Shown here in pieces: positions 11,986 to 20,029 of a stretch of 29,149 nucleotides of DNA; position 1 is the stretch's first letter, and every line of letters begins with the position of its first letter. Location: assembly GCF_008641105.1 (NCBI RefSeq), contig NZ_VTTI01000009.1, forward strand, positions 1 through 29,149, given 5' to 3'. Both the position numbers and the translations under genes were made by a program. A model generated the notes under the pieces. That model did not search any database and was not told the DNA's origin. It was given only the letters and a program-made list of their open reading frames with translations. This DNA comes from Halopseudomonas salina (GTDB taxonomy: Bacteria; Pseudomonadota; Gammaproteobacteria; Pseudomonadales; Pseudomonadaceae).

Positions 11986-14900
11986 AGCTGACGATATTCA
12001 CTCTGTTCAATTATCCAATAGGGTGTATCGCCCATGACATCGTGTGCTGCGGGCACTTGGTTCGAGTTGAAGGCAGACCATTCACGGGGGCTGGGCTGAG
12101 GAAGAACAAGGTCGTCATAAGCCGGGAATGGATCATCGGCTCTGCAGCTCTGATGGCCTAATCGGAACTGAGCGCTCACCTTGAGCGCGTGTTTGCTGGC
12201 GAAATATGGGTTTGCTTGCGGCTGATTTTGAGAAGGGAGAACGTAAAGGACTCGGCCGGCATCCATGACCACTGCGTCCAGTTTAAGTTGATGAACTGCT
12301 TTTGGCGTTCTGCGTTGCCAGCCAGTCCCATGACTGCGTCTGAGAGTTAACTCGAATGCCAACAACATAAACCGCTTGTCGGTGGGGTATTGGCTTAAAA
12401 GGCCGGATCGTAGCTCGACCACCCAGTCTAGCGGTTCGAGTTCGCCCTGAGCTTGTCGAGCAGCAGACTGAAATTTTGCTCTATCTTCTTCGGGTGCTTC
12501 TTCGAGCCAGCTGTCCAGGCGTTTGATCGTGATTTTCGGCGCGCCTATGGCCCCGAGCAGTTGCTGATATGCAATTAGAGGATCATTCATTTGTGGCAGG
12601 CGTCGTTCAATACCGAACGGTCCATGTTTTATCGCCTGTTCGATAGCTCCGTCTGCTAAAAGTACTGCTGCTATCGCTCCTCCTAGTAGCAGAATTACGC
12701 CTGCGCTCAGTACCCAAGGGCTTGCCAATACGCCCAGCGTATAAAATGCCCACATGGCACTGCCCGAAGCCGCAATTGCGTTAGCAATAGACGCATCTTT
12801 GTCGCCGTGGTCGAAAGCCCGCTTGGCGTCCCACATGAAGAGTGCAGATGTAACACCCATAGCCACGAACGAGCCGGCTCTTGATATGCTGAGCCAACTG
12901 CTACCCGTACGCTTAGTAAGATTGGCAGCCCATTGATTCGACAAGCGCGATGCGTCTATGCGTCCTTTTTCCCATAATGCGTACCAGCGGGATCGATCGG
13001 TTGAACTTTCTATGATTTTTAATGCGACGTTGTTAGACGCAAGCAAAAGGTCCGCAATAGCTGAGGCGGCGCCGGCGATTAGTCTTCCTTTCTCCGTTTG
13101 AAGCAGATTTGACGCACCCACCGTATTCACATGCAGGTTGTAAGCAGCCAGCACGGTAGCCAAGAGCGGGAGCGCTGGCGATCTAGCTATACTACCGGCG
13201 CGGTCCAGATTGGCAGTGCTCATTTGCCACGAGCTTAAATCTCGAACCAGTGGGTCGTTTGCGGGCGCTGCAATCACCATCAAACGCCCAAGATCTTTAC
13301 TGGCAAAGGAATTGGCCTGTGCCAATTTTCCGCTGGTTGTGGCCAGTACGTTCCCGGTCCGCCCCTGCAGATTGCTATACATATAATTTTGACGGGTCAG
13401 CGTTGTTCGATCGCTGGCTTTAAGGCCAAAACTGACACTGGCACCGTGCACGCCCAGCACTTCCATGTTCTGAGCAAGCGCTTCGCCTTGAGGCATAAAG
13501 CGGATAGTTCTGGCTTGGGTATGTAGTTTACTCAGCAACCCCAGCGTGGGAGCAAATAAGCGCGGCATTTCAATTTGTACAACAGCTGGGTTGGTGCGCA
13601 GTTTTCTGAGCGTTAGCAGTACGGCGCGAGTTAGATGGCTTAGCCACTCGTCAACGGCTAGTGCCACGTTCTGAATGGCGTACTGGTAGTTAGGCGAATT
13701 CTCGCTGTCCAATCCGGCGAACATTGCCAAGGTGCTGATACCCGCCCTTTGTAGATTAACTGGCTGTGTTGTAGCAGCCAACCGTGCCAAGCGTTGGGCC
13801 AGCTCGGGCAGTACCTCGCTTTCACGGGGTAATGCTTGACGAGTCAACGGATGAGTTGCAGCTGCGAGCTGTTTCACCAGTCCGTCCACATGCTGGATCA
13901 GGCTCCGATCATCCGGATGGAAACTGCGCGCATCGGTGTCTTCAGGAAGACGGCTGAGCATTTCCAGTATGTCTATCAGCAGGCTGTAGGGCTCTAACAG
14001 TCGTTCGTCATTTGAATAAATCCAATCGTTCCATATCGATGGCAGTTTCCTTTGTGCCAGCAACAAGGTGCGATCCAACTGAGTCCTGATAGTGTCGCGT
14101 GCAGATTTTCTCTGAATATGCAGCATCGACGTCTCAAGAGAAGTGGTATCGATTTGGTCTCTGAGATTCGATAGCGGGGCGTTGGCAGGTATGGACCATT
14201 GGTGGAGCACTTCGGCATACCGGCCGAAAGGCTGGAAGGGAACAAGGGCGTTGAAGGTTTGCAATGCTTCGCAGGCCAACCGAGATTGCTCGACTGCGTG
14301 GCGTAATTCAAATAAAGGGTCTTCAAGCAGAAAGCCGATTAGTTTCGGATAGCCGCGGAGGTTTTTTTCAGCTAATAAATCGTTGCCGGGGGGGAGTTCT
14401 GGCAGCTCTTCTGGCGCAGCAGAACCCATGTGTGCTGCGAGGTCCCGCTGATATGCATGTAATTGGACCAATAACTCATCAGGATCGAGGGCGGCTAGCG
14501 TTGGAGTGAACGCAGCTGGGTTTTGAAGTGCACACTCAACGTGTAAGTCCCGCGCCCGCATTCCTTCTGTGTCCGCAGCGATTATAACTGCCGGCATCGC
14601 TTGAGTAGGTTTCCACTCTTGCTCGCCTACTACTGCCGCAGCCCAAGCGGACGCCAGGTTCTGGAAACGATTGTTTACCCGCTTGGCGTCGGCTTCCAAC
14701 CAGGTAAGGTATTCCCATGTCCAGGGCATTTCGCTGTATGCCATTTCGATCTGATCGCCAACGAAACGACCTTGCAGCAGCATCGGTACCAAAGTGAGCG
14801 ACAGGGGCTTACCCACAGGTTCTCGATCGTCAGCCGGCTTGCCCTCGGCAGCTCGTTTTCGCCAATCGGCTACATCCACGTCTGCCAGATTGCCTTGCCC

Positions 14901-15215
14901 ATCGCAGGACATTTCGCGCCATAGTCTGCCTTGGCGGAATATATAAATGCGTCCTGGTCTGGGTAATGCACCTTTGGGTTCCTCGGAAGCTTTTTGATGG
15001 CCTGGCAGTCTTGCCATAGGCAGCACAGCCAGAAAGGTATTCTGCTGAATCTCTGTCTCTTCCTCATGGCTGCGCATATCACTTTCTACAATAATCTGCA
15101 GGGTACTGCCGTCGATGCGCTCTATGTTTAGCGCCAACCGGGCTCGCTGCCTGGTCTCGTAATCGGCGCGCTTGCGAGTTCCTTGCTCAATCGGTTCATC
15201 CACTAATCCGCTCAT
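11982..15215 (-). CDS. T6SS effector, MIX/VasX-like, pore-forming type
   Basis: The ATG at 15215 has GAGGA upstream and overlaps the vgrG stop (ATGA), giving 1077 residues; an upstream in-frame start at 15272 lies inside vgrG. Near residues 84-93 it has LPRPGRIYIF, matching the MIX pattern hRxGhhYhh, within a VasX-type N-terminal region. The middle is helical. The hydrophobic helices at about 770-795 and 820-857 (FYTLGVLASPWVLSAG then VILLLGGAIAAVLLADGA) could form the membrane-active part, followed by a roughly 220-residue soluble C-terminus. VasX of Vibrio cholerae is a similar length and permeabilises target inner membranes. No catalytic motif of a nuclease, lipase or amidase is seen. The target and mode are inferred. 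Confidence 0.8.
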   Translation of the reverse strand: MSGLVDEPIEQGTRKRADYETRQRARLALNIERIDGSTLQIIVESDMRSHEEETEIQQNTFLAVLPMARLPGHQKASEEPKGALPRPGRIYIFRQGRLWREMSCDGQGNLADVDVADWRKRAAEGKPADDREPVGKPLSLTLVPMLLQGRFVGDQIEMAYSEMPWTWEYLTWLEADAKRVNNRFQNLASAWAAAVVGEQEWKPTQAMPAVIIAADTEGMRARDLHVECALQNPAAFTPTLAALDPDELLVQLHAYQRDLAAHMGSAAPEELPELPPGNDLLAEKNLRGYPKLIGFLLEDPLFELRHAVEQSRLACEALQTFNALVPFQPFGRYAEVLHQWSIPANAPLSNLRDQIDTTSLETSMLHIQRKSARDTIRTQLDRTLLLAQRKLPSIWNDWIYSNDERLLEPYSLLIDILEMLSRLPEDTDARSFHPDDRSLIQHVDGLVKQLAAATHPLTRQALPRESEVLPELAQRLARLAATTQPVNLQRAGISTLAMFAGLDSENSPNYQYAIQNVALAVDEWLSHLTRAVLLTLRKLRTNPAVVQIEMPRLFAPTLGLLSKLHTQARTIRFMPQGEALAQNMEVLGVHGASVSFGLKASDRTTLTRQNYMYSNLQGRTGNVLATTSGKLAQANSFASKDLGRLMVIAAPANDPLVRDLSSWQMSTANLDRAGSIARSPALPLLATVLAAYNLHVNTVGASNLLQTEKGRLIAGAASAIADLLLASNNVALKIIESSTDRSRWYALWEKGRIDASRLSNQWAANLTKRTGSSWLSISRAGSFVAMGVTSALFMWDAKRAFDHGDKDASIANAIAASGSAMWAFYTLGVLASPWVLSAGVILLLGGAIAAVLLADGAIEQAIKHGPFGIERRLPQMNDPLIAYQQLLGAIGAPKITIKRLDSWLEEAPEEDRAKFQSAARQAQGELEPLDWVVELRSGLLSQYPTDKRFMLLAFELTLRRSHGTGWQRRTPKAVHQLKLDAVVMDAGRVLYVLPSQNQPQANPYFASKHALKVSAQFRLGHQSCRADDPFPAYDDLVLPQPSPREWSAFNSNQVPAAHDVMGDTPYWIIEQSEYRQL

Positions 15216-17332
15216 GCGCCATCCTCTGGATCGAGTAGCTGTATCTGGTTGCCGAGTTCCGGATCTCCCCACACGTCGACGATCAACTGCTGCGGCCCCC
15301 GTTCGCTAGGATTCGGCTGGACTATCGGATTCACATTGGCTCTGCCAAGTGCTTCGCCTGTTGGGGCGGTATCAGCCGGCTGTGGTGCCACAGGCGGCAA
15401 TGGCAAAGCCCCGCTACCCGAACCCGGACTCCCACCCGCATTGATGTTGACACTAGGCCCAACCAAGGTGACCCCGCTGGGATCCAGCTTTACGAAGCTG
15501 CCGCCGACCTTGAAGGTAATCTCGCTGCCGGCATCCAGGACGATTTTCATGCCGCTGGAGAGATGGATTTCTTCTCCTGCACTGAGCAGCTGTGCGGTGC
15601 CGAGTTTGACGTGTTGGCTTGTGCCGACGGTCAGGTGGTCGTTCGCCTTGATCTCGGTTTTGCGTTCGCCGTGGGTGGTGTGGTGCTCTTCGGCCATTAG
15701 CTCGGTATAGCTGTTGGCCTCCACACGATCATGGCGTTCGTTGCCGACGCGGATCTTCTGGTCATGCTGGATGTTCTCATCCCAGTCCCGCTGGGCGTGG
15801 ATGTAGATCTGCTCCTGGTCTTTCTTGTCTTCGATTCGCAGCTCGTTGTAACCGTCACCGCCGGGTGAGCGGAGCGTCTTGAACACGCTGCGGGTCTTGT
15901 TGGCGGGCAGTTCGTACGGGACCGGATGTGTCTTGTGGTACAGGTAGCCGGTGACCAGGGGCTGGTCCGGGTCGGCCTCCAGGAAGGTGATCAGGACTTC
16001 CATGCCGACCCGGGGAATCGCGATGCCTCCGTACTGGTTACCGGCCCAGGTGGAGGCGACGCGCAGCCAGCAGCTGGTGCGTTCATTGCCCTGGCCTTCA
16101 CGGTCCCAATGGAATTGCACCTTGATGCGGCCGTATTGGTCGCAGTGGATTTCTTCGCCCTTAGGACCAGTAACCACGGCGGTCTGGGTGCCGAGGACTT
16201 TGGGTTTGGGGTGATCGAGTTGTGGCCGGTACTGGACGTCCCAGGGCGCCGCGGTGAACTGGTTGCGGTAACCCTGCGTGAAACCATCTGACTCTTTGAC
16301 GTCGCTGGTGACGGACTCTTCCAGTACCTGGGGCTGCTTGCCCTCGTGGTGAATGCCGACCACCAGCCATAAATCGTTCCATTCGGCGCGCGGATGCTCT
16401 GACAGGGTCAGAAAATGGCCGGTGACCAGTGTGGGTACGTCGCTTTTACCTTCGGCGAGTCGGTAATCGCTGCGGTGCCGTTCCAGGCTGCGCTTGGCCA
16501 GTTGTTTACCGCGGGCGCGTTCGGTGAAGCGGCCGGGGTAATCGTAGTCTTCCAGATCGGGCAGCGGTATGGGCTGCTCATCACCTTCAGCTGGTTGCTC
16601 CGCCTTGTGCGCGGCTTCCATCAGCAGGTGGGGCTTTTCAAAATCGTAGTCGCGACGGGTTATGCGGCTGGGGCGGGTTTCGATGCGCATGGCAAAGCGT
16701 TTGATGACGGGCTCATCGGCGACCAGGCCACTGTCCTGGATGTAGGCCGTGGGGCGGTCCAGCTTGGGAAAGCCGGTCTGATCATCGCCGAATACCAGCA
16801 GGTGGTTATCGATGCTGTGTTCAAAGTGATAGTGGATGCCTTCTTCTTCGCACAGGCGCTGGATGAAGTGCAGGTCGGTTTCATCGTATTGGGTGCAGTA
16901 GACCCGCTGGGGGTATTCGCTGTTGAGCTGGAAGCGGTAGGCGTCAGCCTGGATGCCGTGGTCGTTCAATACACGGCTGATGATTTCGGGCACGGACAGA
17001 TGCTGAAAGATGCGTTGGTTGGTGCGGTGCCCGAGATAGAAGAGATGCGGCACCAGGTCGATGTGGTAACGCGTGAGCCGCTTGCCGGCATCACCCTGGG
17101 CGACGCGGTGGATCAGTCCGTGGATGCCCTTTCCCTGGCCGGCGAAATTAAAAATCGCGGGCTGTTGCAGCAGTGCTTCAATATCCAGATCGGGGCGTTC
17201 GCTCACTAACTCCAGTTGGAAGCAGTAAGACTGGCTGATGGCTTCGGTGCCGGTGAAGGACAGCACCTTGAAGTCATGGGCAATGCCGTGGATATCGAGT
17301 GTGAATGCGGCCGTGTTGGCAGGGGTGAACAT
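15212..17332 (-). CDS. vgrG: VgrG, type VI secretion spike protein
   Basis: The ATG at 17332 has AAGGA eight bases upstream and gives 706 residues; an in-frame ATG at 17422 would add an unconvincing leader. The N-terminal gp27-like part (FTLDIHGIAHDFKVLSFTG) is followed by the gp5 OB-fold with CWLRVASTWAGNQYGGIAIPRVGMEVLITFLEADPDQPLVTG split over the classic VgrG core, then a DUF2345-type beta-helix needle (HLSSGMKIVLDAGSEITFKVGG). The C-terminal ~80 residues are Pro/Gly-rich and show no extra toxin domain, so this VgrG acts as carrier for the adjacent effector. No hcp, PAAR or sheath gene is nearby, so the apparatus must be encoded elsewhere. It heads a coupled three-gene unit. Confidence 0.95.
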   Translation of the reverse strand: MFTPANTAAFTLDIHGIAHDFKVLSFTGTEAISQSYCFQLELVSERPDLDIEALLQQPAIFNFAGQGKGIHGLIHRVAQGDAGKRLTRYHIDLVPHLFYLGHRTNQRIFQHLSVPEIISRVLNDHGIQADAYRFQLNSEYPQRVYCTQYDETDLHFIQRLCEEEGIHYHFEHSIDNHLLVFGDDQTGFPKLDRPTAYIQDSGLVADEPVIKRFAMRIETRPSRITRRDYDFEKPHLLMEAAHKAEQPAEGDEQPIPLPDLEDYDYPGRFTERARGKQLAKRSLERHRSDYRLAEGKSDVPTLVTGHFLTLSEHPRAEWNDLWLVVGIHHEGKQPQVLEESVTSDVKESDGFTQGYRNQFTAAPWDVQYRPQLDHPKPKVLGTQTAVVTGPKGEEIHCDQYGRIKVQFHWDREGQGNERTSCWLRVASTWAGNQYGGIAIPRVGMEVLITFLEADPDQPLVTGYLYHKTHPVPYELPANKTRSVFKTLRSPGGDGYNELRIEDKKDQEQIYIHAQRDWDENIQHDQKIRVGNERHDRVEANSYTELMAEEHHTTHGERKTEIKANDHLTVGTSQHVKLGTAQLLSAGEEIHLSSGMKIVLDAGSEITFKVGGSFVKLDPSGVTLVGPSVNINAGGSPGSGSGALPLPPVAPQPADTAPTGEALGRANVNPIVQPNPSERGPQQLIVDVWGDPELGNQIQLLDPEDGA

Positions 17333-17524
17333 CCGATGTTCCTTGTGCTTGGGCTGTGGAGCGGGCGCATTATTGCAGATCGGGAAAATGAAAAACGTGA
17401 GGTGGTCGGCAAAACGAAACACGGGTTAGGTTGTGCGCGAAATCCAGCTGGATTGGGCGCTGTAGAGCGCTAGCGAGTGCGCAAGAAGTGGCGCAGTTGT
17501 TGGCGGTGAGAAGGTCAAAATGGG

Positions 17525-17547
17525 TTCCCGCGTGCGCGAGAATGACG
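17525..17547 (-). repeat. REP-like element B (degenerate)
   Basis: It reads TTCCCGCGTGCGCGAGAATG then ACG, a version of the palindromic REP-like word with mismatches. It lies 46 bases from element C in the same orientation, making a paired REP unit. Confidence 0.7.
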
Positions 17548-17592
17548 GGGTTTTGGTGGGGCGCGGTGTTATGGTCTGGGACTCCGCTTGGT

Positions 17593-17615
17593 TTCCCGCC
17601 TTCGCGGGAATGACG
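17593..17615 (-). repeat. REP-like element C
   Basis: TTCCCGC, CTTC loop, GCGGGAA is a perfect hairpin (17593-17610) followed by TGACG. It is the best-preserved copy in the window. The minus strand carries the same word as element A. Confidence 0.85.
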
Positions 17616-17700
17616 GGGTAGGGGCAAGAATGACGAGGAATCGTGGGAATGACGGGGTAGGGGCGGGAATGACGAGGACTCGCTTGAATGATTAGGAATG
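17606..17700. repeat. 39-bp tandem repeat, two copies plus a decayed third
   Basis: Unit 1 is 17606-17644 and unit 2 is 17645-17683; both begin GGGAATGACGGGGTAGGGGC and differ in a few bases near the end. 17684-17700 looks like a degenerate start of a third. The unit begins inside REP element C, so the tandem array probably arose by copying its edge. Confidence 0.8.
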
Positions 17701-17880
17701 GCGGAAGTAGCGAAGTGGGGGCGGGAGTGGCGAGGGAGCATGTAAAAGAGTAAGGAGGTTGGGCTGGAATGGGTGCGGGGAAAACTGGGCGAGATGCAGG
17801 TGTGGTGGCCGTTTCCATTAGCAATTGAAGGTTTGCTGGGGCACAATTGCTTATTCGGAAATTGAGGGTGGAGAGCAATT

Positions 17881-18345
17881 ATGAAAGGCAACCAGGAAGT
17901 CATCGACTGCCTTGTTTCACTGTTACGTGGCGAACTTGGTGCGCGCGATCAGTATTTTCTCCACTCGCGCCTTTATGACGATATGGGCTATAGCAAGCTT
18001 TACGACCGTATCAATCATGAGATGGAAGAAGAGACTCAGCACGCTGACGCCATCCTCAAGCGTATTTTGTTCCTCGAAGGCAAGCCGGACATGACACCTG
18101 ATGCAATTCATCCCGGGTTCACCGTGCCCGACATGCTTGCATCCGATCTCAGGCTGGAATACGAAGTACGCGAAAATCTGGCGGCAGCGATTGCGCTATG
18201 TGAGAAGCACAAGGATTATCCGACTCGCGAAATGCTCGAGATCCAGCTTCAGGATACCGAGGAAGATCACGCCTATTGGCTGGAGCAGCAATTGCGACTG
18301 ATCAAGCTGATTGGACTGCAGAACTACCTACAGTCTCAGATCTGA
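17881..18345 (+). CDS. ftnA: FtnA-type ferritin (often annotated bacterioferritin)
   Basis: A 154-residue iron-storage protein of the 24-mer ferritin superfamily. Metal-site residues are present: E18, E51, H54, E93, E127 and H130. The position of the bacterioferritin heme ligand (Met52) is Thr (EEETQHAD). The sequence closely resembles Pseudomonas FtnA, the non-heme ferritin once called BfrA, including [14 protein letters not shown] and the ENYLQSQI-type end. It therefore should store iron without heme. It has its own upstream region with GGAGAG. Its 3' end overlaps the convergent chemoreceptor gene by ten bases. No bfd ferredoxin gene is nearby. Confidence 0.93.
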   Translation: MKGNQEVIDCLVSLLRGELGARDQYFLHSRLYDDMGYSKLYDRINHEMEEETQHADAILKRILFLEGKPDMTPDAIHPGFTVPDMLASDLRLEYEVRENLAAAIALCEKHKDYPTREMLEIQLQDTEEDHAYWLEQQLRLIKLIGLQNYLQSQI

Positions 18346-19883
18346 GCTTCGGGGCGGTAACCCAGTCTTATACCTCCCCAATGTCGTCCATGAACGCGAA
18401 TGGGCACTGACAGGTCATGCATGATTTCGCCAGTGTCGCGTTTATAGGTTTGCAGCAATAGCGCTTTTTCGTGACTTCCACAACGCCTTCCGGTGGGGTC
18501 ATCGAATAGCCGTTTGGTACGGCAGTGCTGTGTATCGTGTTTCAGATCGCCGTTAGGGCGCGCACAGAACGCATTGTTGTGCGTTGGGACGTACCCGGCG
18601 ACGGTAGTCGCAATGGCATATACCAGGGCAGGATTTTCCTTTAGCAGTGGTTCCTGAATGCCCGGGAGGACCTTGTCGGCATACTTGTCGAAGTGGCTGG
18701 TATATTGCTGAGGTCGCGTGCCCTCGATGGGGTCGAGCGTGGTATTGAATAGACTATCAAGGCCGATAGCACCACTCAGAATGTCCGCTTCGAAGCGCTC
18801 CTCAATAGCCTTTGCAGCTGCCTGAGCAGCCTCGAAACAGTGCTGGTGGTAGGGGTCCAATGCGACCTCTGCCAGCATTTCACTGACCTCTTCCGCTATT
18901 GCCACCAACTGGTTTGCTTCATTGCCCAGCGACCGGGTTTGCGCATCGCTGTCAGACAAATCAGCTCTTATCTGCTCCACGGCGGTAGATAGGCTGTCCA
19001 GTTGATCCTGATTCTCGACGCTACTGTGGGCGATCAGACTGGTTGCCTGTTTCACAGCGTCACCCTGTTGATTGATACCCGCCAATTGCGAGTCTGCTTC
19101 CTCGATAAGGTGCACACCTGCCTGAATCTGTTCGGCAAGAGCATTTATACTCTCGGTCACCAGACCGGCTTGTTGGTGCATTTCGTCAATAATAAGGGAG
19201 ACTTCGGAAGTGGACTGGCTGGTACGACTGGCGAGGGCCCGGACTTCGTCAGCAACTACAGCAAACCCCCGACCCATCTCGCCGGCCCGAGCAGCCTCAA
19301 TTGCGGCGTTCAACGCCAAAAGGTTGGTCTGGCTGGCGATTCCATCGATAACCTGGGTCACCTGAACGATTTTGGCGGCCCGTGCATTGAGCTGTGTAAG
19401 CATGTGCAAACTGTCACTCGCCTTACCGGCAAGTTGTTGCATCAGTGCTGTGGTGTTGTCCAGAGCTTGCTTGCCAGCGGCGCTGCTGGTCAAGGCCACT
19501 TCGGCTGCCCTGTCTGCATCATCAGCATAGCCAGCGGCTTTTTCCACCTGTTGAGCTATGGCACCGGCATTGCTGGCAGCCTGGGTAGTGGCAGCCAGTT
19601 GGGAGGAGATCCGGGTCGCCAGCTGGTCGACAGAGTAGGATACCTCTGCTGCGGCAATAGCGTTGTGGCAGGTTGATTTGGATAACCGTCTTGCCAGTTC
19701 GCTCAGTTTGTCGGTGCTATCTACAGTCGGGGCTGTAGGCTGGCGCAACAGGGTTACCCAAGGCAGGGCGGCGATCAACGGGGTGTACCAGAGGGTTTCG
19801 GGCCCCATAAACAAGACAGCTGCAAGCACCAGTAGAATCTGAATGACAACGCAAAAGAATTTATTATTGGATATTGGCAGCAT
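18336..19883 (-). CDS. Methyl-accepting chemotaxis protein with C-terminal sensor region
   Basis: The 515-residue chemoreceptor has two short hydrophobic stretches near residues 9-27 and 31-46 and no large periplasmic domain. The signalling tip [20 protein letters not shown] (about 180-199) is canonical and binds CheW/CheA. After the coiled coil, about residues 360-515 form an extra cytoplasmic domain with [31 protein letters not shown] and [19 protein letters not shown], then HWGGIRLGY. That C-terminal block is recurrent in Pseudomonas-like receptors and looks like a PAS/Cache-type sensor fold, so sensing is probably cytoplasmic. The ATG has GGAGAG upstream. Ligand unknown. Confidence 0.9.
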   Translation of the reverse strand: MLPISNNKFFCVVIQILLVLAAVLFMGPETLWYTPLIAALPWVTLLRQPTAPTVDSTDKLSELARRLSKSTCHNAIAAAEVSYSVDQLATRISSQLAATTQAASNAGAIAQQVEKAAGYADDADRAAEVALTSSAAGKQALDNTTALMQQLAGKASDSLHMLTQLNARAAKIVQVTQVIDGIASQTNLLALNAAIEAARAGEMGRGFAVVADEVRALASRTSQSTSEVSLIIDEMHQQAGLVTESINALAEQIQAGVHLIEEADSQLAGINQQGDAVKQATSLIAHSSVENQDQLDSLSTAVEQIRADLSDSDAQTRSLGNEANQLVAIAEEVSEMLAEVALDPYHQHCFEAAQAAAKAIEERFEADILSGAIGLDSLFNTTLDPIEGTRPQQYTSHFDKYADKVLPGIQEPLLKENPALVYAIATTVAGYVPTHNNAFCARPNGDLKHDTQHCRTKRLFDDPTGRRCGSHEKALLLQTYKRDTGEIMHDLSVPIRVHGRHWGGIRLGYRPEAQI

Positions 19884-19971
19884 GGCTCTCTCCCTGGACC
19901 CAGGGCGCCTGTTTGGCTAAGCACGATCACTACGCCTGGTAGGCTGAGTTTGCGGCTGGCGTCGAGGTACG

Positions 19972-20001
19972 CCAATGCGCCTTTGGTCTATTACGCATTG
20001 G
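19972..20001. repeat. 8-bp inverted repeat between chemoreceptor and opgH
   Basis: CCAATGCG and CGCATTGG flank fourteen bases, 29 bases past the opgH stop on the minus strand. It may help end the opg transcript but no T-run follows. Confidence 0.5.
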
Positions 20002-20029
20002 TCTTGAGGGTAGGGCCATGATCGAAAAC

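Larger units (their letters stand above)
17333..17880. other. Non-coding region between vgrG and ftnA
   Basis: It holds two REP-like elements, a 39-bp tandem repeat and G-rich decayed repeat sequence to about 17780. The last 60 bases look like the ftnA promoter region, with a TTGAAG at 17825-17830 and a poor -10, then GGAGAG before the ftnA ATG. I see no gene in it; open frames here are repeat translations. Confidence 0.75.

Noticed and set aside
17606..17700. Short regular repeats considered as a CRISPR array
   Set aside because: Units are directly adjacent with no unique spacers, and there are no cas genes.
17370..17903. Minus-strand ORFs with repeated 'RHSRPYPVIP' type residues upstream of vgrG
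   Set aside because: They are translations of the REP and 39-bp repeats, not genes.
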